A stretch of DNA of 64,000 nucleotides from Chionis minor (GCA_013398295.1 VZSF01010131.1:62001-126000); one strand, 5' to 3'; counted from the first letter of the stretch, positions 51,401-64,000 are shown. Numbers and translations are program-made. Notes: generated by a model not told the origin, from the sequence alone.

Positions 51401-51875
51401 TGTTTTCATTTATGGATATTAAATTATGCACATTATATTATAAACAAATCATCTTACCCCTATGGGCTTTATTTTACTAGCTTCCCTTAGTTAGAAACCT
51501 TTTTAAAGTCCTATTATACAGCAGATTAAGCGTTCATCCTTACTGCCTGCTTTCAAAGCAGTCTGTCAGTTGTGATCAGACATGCTGTATGCTACAAAGC
51601 ACAAAACTCGACCTGATGCCTTCTAACCGGGAAAGCAGTCGGCAGGAAGTTCCAGCTGAGGTTCACAGTTCCAAAGTCCGCAACCTTCTAATATTTTCAA
51701 GGTTTCATGTGTTTTACACAGGTCAACACATGGTCTACTTCTCCTAAAAGTTCACCAACAGTTTAGTAACATCATGAGCTCCAGGGTTAGGAGAGAAAGA
51801 AAAGTACTTTTATGTTAAATACCTATTGTTATTGTAATTTTTATAGCCTAGACATTTCAGTAAAATCTCACAAGG
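48411..51875. other. Unique DNA, no gene recognised
   Basis: The longest open frame outside the CR1s on the plus strand lies here (49958-50440, 160 codons). Its second part follows a good pyrimidine-rich splice-acceptor-like stretch ending in 'tttctacag' at about 50186. I see no matching donor and no family, so no exon is called. Other frames in the interval are short. Confidence 0.45.
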
Positions 51876-51959
51876 GATCAGATTCTCAGCTGTGAGAAAT
51901 AGACAGGGTTCCTTTCGAGTCAGTGAAACAGTTAATTTACATCAGGTGAGGATCTGACC
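51876..51959. repeat. Old palindromic interspersed element
   Basis: Arms of 17 bp (51876-51892 and 51943-51959) are inverted copies with a few mismatches, and the inside also tends to pair. The end phrases 'gatcagattctcagctg' and 'caggtgaggatctgacc' closely resemble a palindromic repeat that I recall as common in turtle, crocodile and bird genomes, where the arms carry 'ctggtgtaaatc'. I cannot give its library name. Such elements are usually remains of non-autonomous DNA transposons. Confidence 0.55.
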
Positions 51960-53240
51960 TAAATTTGTTTCAACTCTGATTTACCAGTCCATACGCTGCA
52001 TTACTCTCACATATGGAATCCTATCACTGCTGTATCAAAGACGTAATTAAAAACCTGCCATAACAAATGTGCACTATGCCCTACCAAGTTCTTGCACTGA
52101 CAAACTGCCAGAGGGGAAGAGTTTGATCTTTTACTCAATGTGGCTTGCCGCTGGTCCTAAAGGTTTTATCAAAGAACTTGAGAGAAGCAAGCCATGATGG
52201 AGTAGTAGGGAGAGGCAGCTTCAAGTAATCGGTTGCCAGGCTATCTGGCCTTCTTGAGTACAACTTGCACACTGTTGTAGCACCAAGCAAAAGATAGGCA
52301 GAGCAAAACACTGAGCACAGTTTGTTTTATGGCGATAGCAGCTCCTTTCTACTAAGAATGTGAGTAGCGGAGTACTGCACCAGCTGGTACTTCTGGGTGG
52401 TCTTCAAGGCTAACTTCAAATACAGGCCAGTGCAGTAAAACAGCATAGAAGTGTCAAAGACATAAGTAACTCTGGTAAGGTCCTTATCAGCAGACAGGCC
52501 TCCATTTTTTGACCAGCTACGCGTCAAGAAGGAGCACAGCAAGCCACCATTCCTGCCTAAAAATCCTAAGGCAAGGATGCGTATAAAGAAAGAGTATGCA
52601 GGGGGTTTCTTTGAATAAATGAGTTCTCAGACTGAGTGCCAAAAAAGTGATGATCAAATGCTAATAAGTATCTTCATCTACTTCCCAAATTCAGTAATCT
52701 CCTTGAAAACGTAGCTGATAAAAACACTCTGGATTTGAGTGGTGGCAGGCTGGAGGATGGTCATAGAAATTGTTTACGTATATGAAACATCCAATTCATT
52801 TCTTCAGTTCTCTGTTGTTTGTATTCCTGTAAAAGTTTTCAGTATATCTCTTAATGCCACCACTCAGAATAAATTCCTATACGACCATTATTCACATTAT
52901 TTAATAAACAAAGCTGAAACCAAGCCTAATCAGAATAAGTATAAAAGAACCCTTGATGTTAACATGCAGGACACCATGATTCCCAAACGACTACTTTAAC
53001 AAAATTGCAAGAAACAATTTTGCCTAAGGACTTTATTCAGAGTCCCCAGAAATCAATGGGAATATTTTTTATGACTCACTGAGATTTACATCAGACCATA
53101 AATGAGCAGCATATTTTATAAACCGTATCAGTTATTTACAGCAGGCAGAAACCCTTGCTTTCTTTGCATGGAACTAATATATTGTTTCAAAAGCACATGG
53201 AATAAGATGGCTGCCTCTTTGTTTAGAAAATTTGTAGAGT
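51960..53240. other. Unique DNA, no gene recognised
   Basis: Short frames only. The part at 53030-53100 ('gaaatcaatgggaatattt', 'actcactgagatttacatc', 'agacc') has the flavour of old amniote interspersed repeats and may belong to the same insertion as the hairpin that follows. This is not certain. Confidence 0.4.
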
Positions 53241-53334
53241 TTTAAATCAGTGGTGAAGTTTTCTACTGATTTTACTCATGAGAAACTGGGCATATATGAG
53301 TAAAATCAGCAGAAAACTTCAGCGCTGATTTAAA
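53241..53334. repeat. Long hairpin with 39-bp arms
   Basis: The left arm 53241-53279 and right arm 53296-53334 are inverted copies with 36 of 39 positions paired. The mismatches are two within the TGG/CGC triplet and one further in. The loop is 16 nt. An RNA from either strand would fold into a nearly unbroken stem of pre-microRNA size. The outer ends read TTTAAATCAG and CTGATTTAAA, and the inner part TGATTTTACTCAT. It may be a relative of the palindromic element at 51876-51959, since both carry a 'gatttac/gattttac' core. Confidence 0.9.
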
Positions 53335-56300
53335 TAGACACAAGATCAAATATTATATTTGGGATAGATATCTGAAGTGATACAAAAATAAAATGCTTCC
53401 ATTCAAAGAAGGTATATAAAATCTGAAAGTTTCATCATTTATTTTGCTGCCATTGCTTCATAATAATTAATTTTTAAAATAAATGTTATTTAAAATAACA
53501 TTACATTAATTTTAATAACTATTTTTTCATAATTGCAGAACTTTAAAAGTATAAAGATTTCTTTCTGCACTAAAGGCTAATACCAAAAGAAAAAAAAAAA
53601 ATCACCTGGGAATGTTAAAATTCAAAGACCTAAATGTATCTATGACATATTCCAGCTGTATACAAAATGCACTTAATCCTGGACTGAGAACTTGGCATTC
53701 AAACCAACAGCCCTAATAAACAGAACTACATATTTTCATTTGCTATTAGTGCCCTTCACTTTTGTCTGCTGAGGGAAAGGTTAGTTTCAAGACAAAGCTT
53801 TTGTTGGGCAGAATAGCAGAGCACACTCTGTCAGTGTTATCAGTGTCTTTCAATGTGGAACATATTTAACTTGACACAGGAGTAAAAAGAAAAATAAAAA
53901 TAGGACTTGTGAACTGAAGTAAAAATATATAGAGCTATATTATATCTCTCAGGAACAGAGAAGCAGAAGAGATGCAGTGGCACCTTCAGCGTCCTACATC
54001 ATAAGGAAAAAATACTTTCGTTAAAATACACTGGGGGAAAGCCTGGATTTTTAGAGGAGACAGAGTTCATTCCAGATCCTTTATAGAGCTGAAGATAGTA
54101 GGACCCGATAAAAATCTTTACTAGCACCAAAAATCCTACCAGCTGGCAGGAGAGAACAAGTCTCTTACTTGACAGCTAAACTCCAGTTTTCTTCTGAGAC
54201 CCATAGCGTACTCCAGCTCCTCAAGGGCAGTTGTACAGTGGCACCACAGCAACCTCCCAAATTTCTTTAACATTTATAATACTTTCAGTGTTCAAACTTG
54301 CTTTTGAAAAGAAATTGTGCCTTTTTTTTTGTCCACACACCAATAGCAAAACCAGCTCCTTCAGCTCAAAAATGAAGATTCCTGCAGTTTTCTGAAGAGT
54401 ATCAGGAAACAGCAAAAACAGGGCTACTCCATGAGAGAGAAGACAGGAGTTACGGGTGACCACAGCACAGCCCCAGGGCACCTGTGCAGGGTGCTAATAC
54501 GAGTCCATGGGCAGCCCCAGGCAGGGAGAGGTGGTGAACCAGGTCCCATGTCATATCAGGAGCATCAGGGAATAGGGCCAGAGAAAGCACGTGAAACCAG
54601 CTACAGTTTAGGTCCAAGGTCATTCTAAGAGACAAGACTACAACACAGATCCAAGGACTACACAGGAGCCAAGAGCAGAAACACATCTGAACTAGTTACA
54701 ACTACAACAGAGCTCAGAACACAACTGAACCCAATCCCCAACCTGACTTTAACGAGACTTTCTTGAGGAGTGAGAGTGCATACTAGGTGAGGCTAGTCAG
54801 GGCAATTAAGGCGAATTATTTAGTCGCAGCCCTGACCAAGGCTAATATATGTGTGTCTTGCCTAAGGAACAGTTTCAAGTTCTTTGGCTGGCTGGAAGCA
54901 AAGAGGTTTTCAGTTTATAGTAACTGTTTAGCTTACAATGGATTTACTAAAGATCTAGGGTGAAGTTTTAATTTTTGTAGCTAGTCATGTTTCCATATCA
55001 GAATATTTATCCTTTGTTAAACTGAAGGCATTCTAGTATACACCAACAGTCTCTTTCCCCTCCCCACTCCCCCCCCCACCCCTTCATGAGGCAGAAAAAG
55101 GTGGTTGAGACTTCTTTCCAGGTATGCAAAGTTATTTTATTGTTGTGTCTATGTTTCTATCTTTAGCACACTAGTGAAATTCTATATGGTCATAAAAGTT
55201 GGGTTTTAAGAAGAAAAAAAAAAAAGTTAATGCTCATGTTTTTAGTTCACCTGATTATTTTTCAGGTAATAATGGGAGACTTGTTTGTTTCACTATAGGT
55301 ATATCATAAGTTGAAGTCCTAGGGTTTGGAACAGCTGAAGCAAATCAGGTTGTCACATCTTCATAAGTACCTAGCGCACGCAACTGCTACCTAAGAGGAT
55401 GTCAAAAAAACAAATTTTAGATATGCCTTGTGCTAAACAAATGTGGAAATCAGTTTATAGCAACTTACAAATGGTTTTCATAATATTTCTAGCAAAGAAG
55501 TCTGCACTTTGCAGTGATACCAATGTCACTACTGTTGTACAACAACACAAAGTTGAAGGAAAGGTTAATACAACTTTTCAAACCTGTGATAAGAGTAAAA
55601 TAGATTTAAATTCTAGCAGGGCAGCAAGAAATAGTTACTATTCCTTCTAGTTCTTCCTTTATCATGTCACAGGGCCAGGAACAGAACTCTTGATTGTAGG
55701 TCCAGTCAAGGGAGGAAAGGCACAAAGAACCCGAGAGTCCTTTTTAAATGTTGAAGTGAATGACTTTTAATCTAGCATGCCATAAAATGCATTAACTCAA
55801 TTTTTAAGGTCTCAAGAGCTTAATGAAATAAGTACCTGTTTTTATATTTGCTTTTTGCGCATTTTTGAGGCAAGAAGGTATTTGAGTGAATCCCTGAGAC
55901 TGCTGCATTATTTGCAGGTTTCTATCTTCCACTTCCAGGGACCATACATGCTCACAACACCAAACCTCTTTCCCAAACAGTTCCTCCATGCAGTGTAAAT
56001 CTGTTGCTACTTTTATAATGCTGAATTCCTGACACGGGAACTGCTGTAATAAGGGATAGATTGCAACACATAAGCCAAAACGTGGTCTCAGAGTTGCTGA
56101 ACAGTTTGCTGTCTCCAATAGTAGCAGAAACAAATTCACCAAACAGTGTCTTAAGGTTCTGGGTGTCTGTCTCTGTTTTCTAAAGGAAGTGTAATTAGAA
56201 TAAAGGAAGAAAAGCTGCTTAGGTTGGGTGCCCTGCCAGCTAGGTCCATGATTCCGTTCTTTGGCCCCTCACTCTAACAGCTTAACAAGAGGTTCTAATA

Positions 56301-57209
56301 TAGCAGCACCAACTGCTGAATTTATGGTAAGTCTGTGATTATTATTTTTTTCTTTAAAGCAACGCTTACTGGCACTATGTTAACATAGAATTAGTAAGAG
56401 AATCTTAGTACTGATAATTTCATAGCCTTCACAATGAAAAAGAAAAGTTTCAAACAGTGGAAAACTGCATCTTCAGAAATAAGAGAAGCCAGTTCCTTAT
56501 AATGCTTTATTTTATATTTTTTACTTTAAGAAATACAAATTTTTGAGTGTGAAGGTTATTTATTATTTATTTCTTCAGTTCTGGGGATTAGCAAAAATAT
56601 TCAGATATTTCAGAGGCTTGTGTTTCTGAAACCACATGGTCCATTTTTATCTCTTTATGTAGCTATGGTATGGCCTTATGAAATTCCTGTTGAAACCCCA
56701 TGAATAATATTTAGATTGGTCCTTTGTTATTGACAAATGGGGGTTTGGGTCTGAAATTATGTGCAGAATAAAGATTTCATGTCTAATTAGTGAACATCAC
56801 ACCTTTTTAAGACTGCATTCTATTTTGATTACTGAAAACACAAATATTATAACAATTTATTATACATTCAGCAAATACTTTTTCTAAGATTAGTATCAGT
56901 GCTGTTTCATACTTGCTTCTATACTAATATTTAGGGGAAAGTCCTTACAAACGGTTACATATTAGGCTAATTTTAAGTGCAAAATAATCTTTCTGAGGCC
57001 ATGCTTGATTTAATTAATAAAAAATAAGGGATGGGAGTGTGTGCTGGCTTGGAACCTGAATTTCCTCAGCTTGATTAAAATAAAGTATCCCACACTGATA
57101 TTTTACAGCTTTTGAAGTAAAGAACAGCGTTTCATATTTCTGTGGAATAAGGCAGTCCCTCTCACAGATGAATAGAACCTTAAAGCGTGTTTGGGTTTGT
57201 TGCATTCAA
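53335..57209. other. Mostly unique DNA, no gene recognised
   Basis: The interval includes a 12-base poly-A (53590-53601) and a poly-C-rich run at about 55057-55082. Between 54430 and 54840 there is a more GC-rich, repetitive-sounding stretch ('aggtccaaggtc', 'agatccaagg', 'aggagccaagagcag') that could be an old LTR or other repeat I cannot name. A 112-codon minus-strand frame at 55804-56142 is unassigned. Confidence 0.45.
55057..55082. repeat. C-rich low-complexity tract
   Basis: The run is mostly C, broken by T and A, with nine C in a row near its end. It is slippage-prone simple sequence with no other visible role. Confidence 0.85.
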
Positions 57210-57345
57210 TGAATGAGGCAGAACGTGAGCTTCAGGTTAATCGGGCAGATCACTAGGGCGAAGGGCTCTGCCTGGGCTTCTGCTGGCACTGCTGAAATCC
57301 GCTGCAGTGCTCTAGTCCCAGTGCCGGCGTCCCCTGCTAGGCAGC
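57210..57345. other. Small CpG-containing GC-richer patch
   Basis: Seven CpGs fall within about 135 bp in otherwise CpG-poor DNA, with GC-rich phrases such as 'tgccggcgtcccc'. A 68-codon plus-strand frame (57213-57419) passes through. No promoter motifs or exon could be supported. It may be an unnamed repeat or a small regulatory patch. Confidence 0.3.
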
Positions 57346-60300
57346 GTTGTTATATTCCTTTTAGGTGCTTTGAAAACTGCTTTGCAAGTCACCTTTCAAC
57401 AAAACAAAACATTTGTTAACATGTTGTGTTTGCAAGTAGCACTTAAACATTTTTATCATATAATCAAAAAGATGTAAGTAGCATTTGGTAAAAAGGAAAT
57501 CTTTGCAACTTGGGAAATCAGGAAATGAAAAGTGACAAAATTCAAATGAAACGTTTTAGTGTTTCTGAATCTGTTTCCTATCAGAGACTTAGCAATGATC
57601 GTGGTTGAGACGTAAAAACCAAAAACCCCCAAAACTTGTTTTCACTTGACCATCAAGTCATTTGAATGTTTGCAGAGGTGCCTGTGAGCAACATGTTTTG
57701 TGCACTGCTAAAATGCCGAGTGAGCAAACTGGGTTTTACTTCAGGTGCTGGTGTGCTGCATGAAGGTGAAGTAATTTACTAACTGCATTTTACTGTGGTG
57801 ATGTCTGTAAGTGACATAAGTATAGAGTAACAATTAGCAGTGGCCAGGGAAGTGTTGACACCAATTCCTAGAGGAGATGATTTACTCTTACTGCTGACCT
57901 GTCAGTAAACAATGATAAACTTCACCAAGAAACAACAAGTTTTTAGTGTGTAAGTGCTTTTGTTCGTGAATGCTGCTGAATTTTACTTTCCATCTGGCCT
58001 AGGTCCTGGGGGCTTTATGGTTATGCCTATTGATAAAGGCCAGGTGGTCAAGTTTTGGGAGCTGTCTGTCACTTGTTCAGAAATGGGATGTGGCTGTAGT
58101 TGAGAGAAAATAGAGAAACAAAAGGCAGTGGCAGCTGGGGTGGGCAGGGGAGCAGAATTCCTCTCATTCCCAGCCCCTTCTCCTGTTCAAGCTCAGCAAC
58201 ACCTGGATGTTCCTTTGGTAATGGCTGCTCTGGGGATTCAGTCGAAGCTGCTGTGAAAAGCAGTAGTCTCTTTTTAGCAAGCAGTATCTTGAGAGTGTTT
58301 GTTGCACTGTTTCCATGGCCCTGTGAGATTCTTGCGGTAATTGAGCTGTTCTGCTTAGAAAAGGCTGTTTGCTGCTTTTTGTCTGAGAACCTTGCTCTAA
58401 AATGGTCTGTTCTCCTTTTCAGGAAAGGATGTTCATATAATGTATATAGTTACTATATGGTCTTGTTAGTCTGATGTCTGTAATAACTTCGTGACACATT
58501 TATCACAGCTTGCTAAGGGCATTAGCTTGATTTTGTATGAGGCGAGTCCCTATGTTGTTATTTCTACTTAATTGAGATGAATTGTGTAGGACAGAAGGCA
58601 CCTTGTGCTCTTTGTCATACAATGTGCATGTAAAACTCAGACCCCTGTAATGTTTCCTTACAGAGCACAGACTCTAGCTTGTACAAACTTCTGGCCGCCC
58701 TTCTTATAAGGCTTGACGTTAGTGAAATCTATGTCCTCTTGAACAAAAAAAGAGCTCCTAAACGTTCTTAAATATAGTAGTAAGATGTACGAAGGCATTT
58801 AACGAAAGGCAATTTTAGTGGTGATTAGAACATAAATTTTATTTTGGTCTACGCGGTCAGTGAATCCCTGTTCTAGCAAAGGAAGCTTTGCTGAAGCAAA
58901 TCAGGTCAAACCTATTTTACTGGTTTGAAGACAGTGTAAACGTAACTGAAGAAGGTTAGCTGGTACTTAGCTTTTTCAGTGTCATTCCAATGAGCAGGTG
59001 GCTATTTACAACAGTGTTTGCTAAAGAGGTACTTAGGATAATATTTACTAAGAGAGCAGTGGAGAGAGAAAGCAACAAAATGTTTTGGTTACTCTGGAAT
59101 TTATCCCGTGTCAGCATGGGAGGGTAGTGGTCTCAGAGACAGCAGTGAGGCTGCAGCTTGTTTTCTTTCCCTTACAAACTTTCCTTCTTCAGCTCCTTCC
59201 AGAGAACAAGTGGTATCTTTTACTCTGATTGTAATGAGTAGATCCTTTGCCAATTAACCGTAGTGGAAAGCAGATGATCGTGTCTACTTGATAAGGTCTT
59301 ACTGAGACTTCACTGGGGGCTGAATTTAAGCTTAATTGCATACTATTTACATATTACAGTGACTCCTTGAAAGTTTATTGCTACTGATTTTTCTTCTTAT
59401 GTTGGCTTCTGTAAAAAACCAAAAAATTCCAATGTTGCAAAAGTATTGGAAATGAAACTAGAATGTGTGTACTTATCAAGGCTCTATGGAAAGCATCTTG
59501 GGGATCTGAATTTTCACAAGCAAGGGATTCTGCTGTGATTTTTTTTTTTTATGCTTGTTAAGTGATCCAACAGAACTAATTCCTGGTTGCTTGTAAAAAC
59601 AATTTTGAAACACAGTCTCTTTTTTGTTCAGTGGGAGGAGAAGCAGTTGATGTATAGTGTATCTTGTATAGTACCAGATGCTGACCGTTATCCTTAACTC
59701 TCTTTAGTTTTGAAGGCACATCTGAACAGTTTCTCTAATTTGTTTCCGTTATTTTTCTTCTTGATAAATAGAAATTAGATTTATATGTAGTAATTTCTCT
59801 TTTTCAGTTTTGAATGGTCTAAAAATTTATGTTATTTTAATGTTTTAACTCTTCATTATTCCATCCTTTTCTAGAAACTTAAATCTTTCTGTACAGTACT
59901 TGATAAAGGCTGGTAAGTTTGACTTTCAGCTTGAAAAGCTTTGGAGCTTGTTAGGCACCGTTAGATTCAGCAGAGCCTTTCTGTTGCTTGCTTTAGGAAT
60001 TGAATCAAGTCCATAGTCTGCGTTTTAATTTCCTCCGAACGTAAAGGACTTTCAAATCTTGATCATGTATGGGTCTGAACTGAGAGAGAAAATCCTGATT
60101 GGGTGTCTAGTCAAAATGACTGACTGGAAATGCTTAATAGGTGTCAAGGTAGAAGAGCTGTGTATCAAGTGCTTGTGAAAAGCTTGATCTCAAGCCTGAC
60201 CTCTCTGAAATTCAATCGTCTGAGTATTCGTTTCTTTCTTACATTCAAATAGTGAATTTGTAAACAAGCTTTGCTTTGCAGTAGCTGGAAAAATAGTCAA

Positions 60301-63300
60301 AGCATGAAGTCTTGGTAGTGATAATTGAGTAATATTTTTTAAGAGTAATATATTCAGTGAGTCGGGGGGGGAGGACAGCAGTAACTGTTTTCATTGCTAC
60401 TTTTGTAAAATAGGAAGAGTAATTAAAAATGAAGAGCGCTGCCTACCATTTGTAAATTTGCCTTTTTTTCTTAACTCTTCTAGCTATGGCTGTCCTGTAC
60501 GTTATATTAAGAGTACGTAGAATAGAAGTGTCACAGTTGCTTGTACTTATGAGCTTGATTATTTGAAAGTTTACAACTTATTTTAGGTTATTTTATTGCT
60601 TACAGTTAACTTTATTCTCTTGATAGGAAATATGAAAAAATTTAATAGGTATCTGCTGAATATACCAGTTAATTTTACATATAATTCATTGTTTAACATG
60701 TACCTGTGACCAATTAAAAAGGAAGATAATTTGATTAAAGCCTATAGGTTAAGGGTACTGTACAGGCACGTACCCAGAATGAACCTCTATTGAACTATTA
60801 AAACTATTGAAAAATAGTGTAACACAAGAGCAACACAGAAACATTTTGCTCTTAATTACTTCATGTAGTTGGCTAATGTCAGAGGAATACTGTAAAACAG
60901 ACTTGCAACGTGACACCTATAAATGAGTAGATCTACCTTCAATCTTAGACACTGAGGTCAAATAATGTAACTGAAAAGCTTACTTTTGAGCTAAAAGCAG
61001 TGTAAATTAGATTTCCTAATGCAGATCATTTTATTGTAAAAATTATATAAATTTACCTGTTACTGGATAGAACCCAGTTTCCCTGGAAAAATAAAATGAG
61101 GAATAATAGCCTCTTTTTAAAGACAAGCTATTTGGTGAATGTAAAAAGAAAAAAAGTGTGATTTACAAAACCTCTATGCAAACTGTTAGTTCCAGTTATT
61201 CTTGGCATGAGCTTGATTTCAGTTTTGTATTTATAGAAAACAAAGGAACAAAAAGCACTGTGTGGTATGAAGATGTGCAGACTGAGTATGGCTACATGTT
61301 GTACGGAGAAATAGGATTGTGTTTTTAAGAGAATGCTTAAGTAATGAAACATAGCACATAATAACATGATCAGTATTCCGCAGTTAATTCAACTTTTTTC
61401 AGTACTCTGTAGAAAATGAGCGGGTTTATGCATATAGGTAGTTATAAAGTAAACATGGAAAACTACCAGTGCACATAACCTTAGTTGGGATAGGAACAAA
61501 GTAAAATCAAAAGGAAATGAAAAGACAGTTTATTTTACATAGTTGCTATGTCTTTAATTTCATATCCATAATGGAATGGTGATAATGTAAATGTCTGCAG
61601 TGCTTGGTGTAGAAACAGGATGCTTCCAAAGATTTCCAGAGCAGTATTTCTTTCTGTTAAAGCCTGGGCAAACTTACCATTGACATTAGGAGGGCAAAAC
61701 TGGTTTGGAAGCAGACTCCTTACAAGACCAGGACAAAAATGAGAGACTACTAGTAAATGTGAAACATGCTGTTAGATTTTGGATCTTTCAAAGAAGTGTA
61801 TTTTGAGATAAATGTGCAATAAAGCCTGTGTTTAATCTAGGAAGAGGGGCAGTATTCTACTGGTAAAAAGCAGAAGGAAAATAAATTGCATCATCTATAA
61901 CCTTTGCAGTCATAGGCTCAGTGAACAGAACATCAAAACCAAATGTAAGGAAAACAAGCCTCTGTATTCAATTTACCTAGTGATATCCGGCCTTACAAGG
62001 AGCTTTAAGTATACTCACTCTTTTAGCTACAGTGTGAAAAAACCAGCACTGAGCTCAGTCTTCAATGGATGAATATATCCAGGGGAAAAAAAAATCCCTT
62101 AAAGCTAGATCCAAGGTCTGTCAAAGTGACTGGAAATTGTCCCACAGACTTTAGGGGCTGTAGGTCAGGCTCTTAAACATGTAAATGAAAGTTTGATTGC
62201 TTTGGGTGAGCAATATTTCTGTTAATCATCCAGCAAAATATATCTGATTATTTGGAACAGCAAATAGCCATTTGGTTTCTGACAGAATACAATGCGTGTT
62301 TAAGCATATCAAATGTGTTTGGAGTTAGTGAAGGAAGAATCTCAAGATGTTTGGGTTTGGTTTGGGTACACATCCAAAATGTGCATGCTTAGCTAAAGCT
62401 CTTCAGTCTGCAGCAAGGTTTTGTTGAAAAATGAGCAATCTTGCTAGGCTTTTCCAGTGCCAGACAGCCAAAAGTGCCAGAGCAGCCAGGCTGTTGGTAA
62501 GAGGAAAGAGAAATTGGTAGGCAGGGACAGAGGCTTTTTTGAACATGCAAGTGTCTTTAAAAAACAGTTCAGCTTTTCAAGGTGCTTGTTTAAAGGCAAT
62601 AGTTTGACGCACATCTTCATGTAGGAGGGCTGCCTGAGGATGTTGTCCACCTCTGAAACATTGTCCTCCATTTCTCCTGTGGGCATGTCTCTCTTGTGCC
62701 CTGAGCTTCCTGTGGGTCTTTGGGCTTTGGTGGTGACACTGAAATTTCTGTTTTGGATTAACATATGAAAATCTTTACAAGTGTCTTTCTCCAGTTTCAT
62801 TTCAGATAGGTGTATGTGAATGGGCGCATGGAAGGGAGATGGTGGGGAGTGGATTCTGGGACTTTCTTTACCTTCAAATCCCATCCAGATTAGGGTCTCT
62901 AATGGTGGCTTGATTGCTTAGTTTGCTCTCCCTGCTGGGTGCTTGAGAAGCCAAGAACTGCTGATGTCCTTCCCCTTTCTGAAGTTAGGAAGCTGTTGTT
63001 CTGCATCCAGGACAATCTGACTATGATTGGGCATGGTGAAAACCAGGAGGTATGAAAAACTGATATAGCGACAAAAATTTCCACGTTATGCCTGCTTTCT
63101 TTCTGTTGGAAAAAATCATTTGTGTTCTCCTGCTCCTTACTGGAGCAAGGAAGAATACGAAATAAGAAGAGTGATTCCTTCAATGTACTTCACTTGCCTA
63201 GTTCAAAATATGCTTTATACTGCTGCCAGTGTTATACCACAAAGCTTAAGTTTTGTGTTCAGGCAAAATACCGGTATCTTTCTGCTTATGAGATAGCATG

Positions 63301-64000
63301 GCTCATAGGAGATGGTACCTCATGCAATTTATCTGGACAAAATATCTGAATTCCTGTTTTTCACTGGCATAAAGCTAACCAAATGCAGCAAGTGACATAC
63401 CTTAACTCATAGATTGTGGCTGAAATTGTGTCTGAGTGTGTGTGCTCTTACTAATTTTGCCACTTAGAGCTGACATAATAGTGAGTCTGACAATTCATGG
63501 ATATCTGTCACTGTAGTGACAGAATTTGTACCTGATTTATAGAAGTTTTGCTCTTCTGAGCATTCCCTTCTTAAACAGAAACCATCCAAATTAATTTTAT
63601 TGGACAGCTAATTAGAGTCTAAGAAGGTAAATATGTATCTAATTCATAGCATCATAGATTAACCTGAGCAAATTAAATGAAGAATTAGTTTCTTAATTCC
63701 TTTTGAAAAGGACTATAAAAAGTATTGTTCTGAAGACAGCTGTCATCTTTTATTGGCTTGGGTGCATGTGTGGGTTTTTTGTTTGTTTTTAAGGGGAGGG
63801 GTAGAAGTCATCTTTGGCAAGGTTTCCTTGTCTAAGAATCTCTGATTATGAATGTTGTCCTTTAGCTATCTTCCGTGCCTGGGTCTGTGCCAGGATTTAT
63901 CAGGATGGAGGATATTCTCAGTGGTGGTGCACTTTTTGCCACTAGCAATGGTTTTTCCTAATAGGGCAAGTTTATAAGACTCGTTACCATGAAGGGAATA
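57346..64000. other. Unique DNA to the window end, no gene recognised
   Basis: The stretch holds a 124-codon plus-strand frame (58100-58474), a G-rich run near 60364-60372 and two consecutive minus-strand frames, 63183-62899 (94 codons) and 62884-62444 (146 codons). None has a recognisable domain. The last two follow each other closely on one strand and are noted as a finding. No repeat family was identified. Confidence 0.45.

Noticed and set aside
1..64000. CRISPR array, operon, phage or bacterial mobile system
   Set aside because: There is no regular spacer-repeat array and no dense coding. Vertebrate CR1 and MIR repeats show this is animal nuclear DNA.

Overview
The window looks like an AT-rich, gene-poor stretch of a sauropsid genome, most likely a bird. 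The main evidence is two chicken-repeat-1 (CR1) non-LTR retrotransposon copies. One is a long 5'-truncated copy on the plus strand (about 17560-21438). The other is a short 3' fragment on the minus strand (about 47909-48410). Both end in the CR1-type 3' tail of degenerate ATTCTATG/ATTCTGTG octamers. Very old MIR-like SINE relics are scattered around them. Overall interspersed-repeat density is low, which also fits a bird. I recognise no host protein-coding exon, no RNA gene, no CpG-island promoter and no CRISPR or prokaryotic-style operon. The window could be intergenic desert or the inside of a very long intron; the sequence alone does not decide this.

Layout: 1-14660 is unique AT-rich DNA with homopolymer runs, small hairpins, a possible old LINE 3' end near 7490-7590 and an unexplained cluster of minus-strand open frames at 5710-6416. 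MIR-like relics lie at 14670-14790 (minus) and 16430-16590 (plus). The large CR1 at 17560-21438 carries recognisable endonuclease, reverse transcriptase and C-terminal segments of ORF2, broken by stops and frameshifts. Within it, 696 bp are repeated exactly on either side of a single N at 18269, almost certainly an assembly artefact. From 21439 to 47908 the DNA is again unique, with MIR-like relics (26110-26230, 38605-38670, 40105-40235, possibly 30490-30552), a hexamer microsatellite (40433-40480), a 22-bp tandem duplication (41383-41426), several short perfect hairpins and a locally CpG-dense patch at 44040-44245. The minus-strand CR1 fragment follows. Two palindromic elements lie at 51876-51959 and 53241-53334; the second is a hairpin with 39-bp arms. 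The rest to 64000 is unique sequence with no gene I can support.

There is no set of cooperating genes here. The only coding capacity that can be understood is the decayed CR1 ORF2. I found no convincing new biological system. The observations most worth checking are the false duplication at the N, the 39-bp-arm hairpin, the CpG-dense patch with its conserved-looking flank, and the clustered minus-strand open frames near 6 kb.
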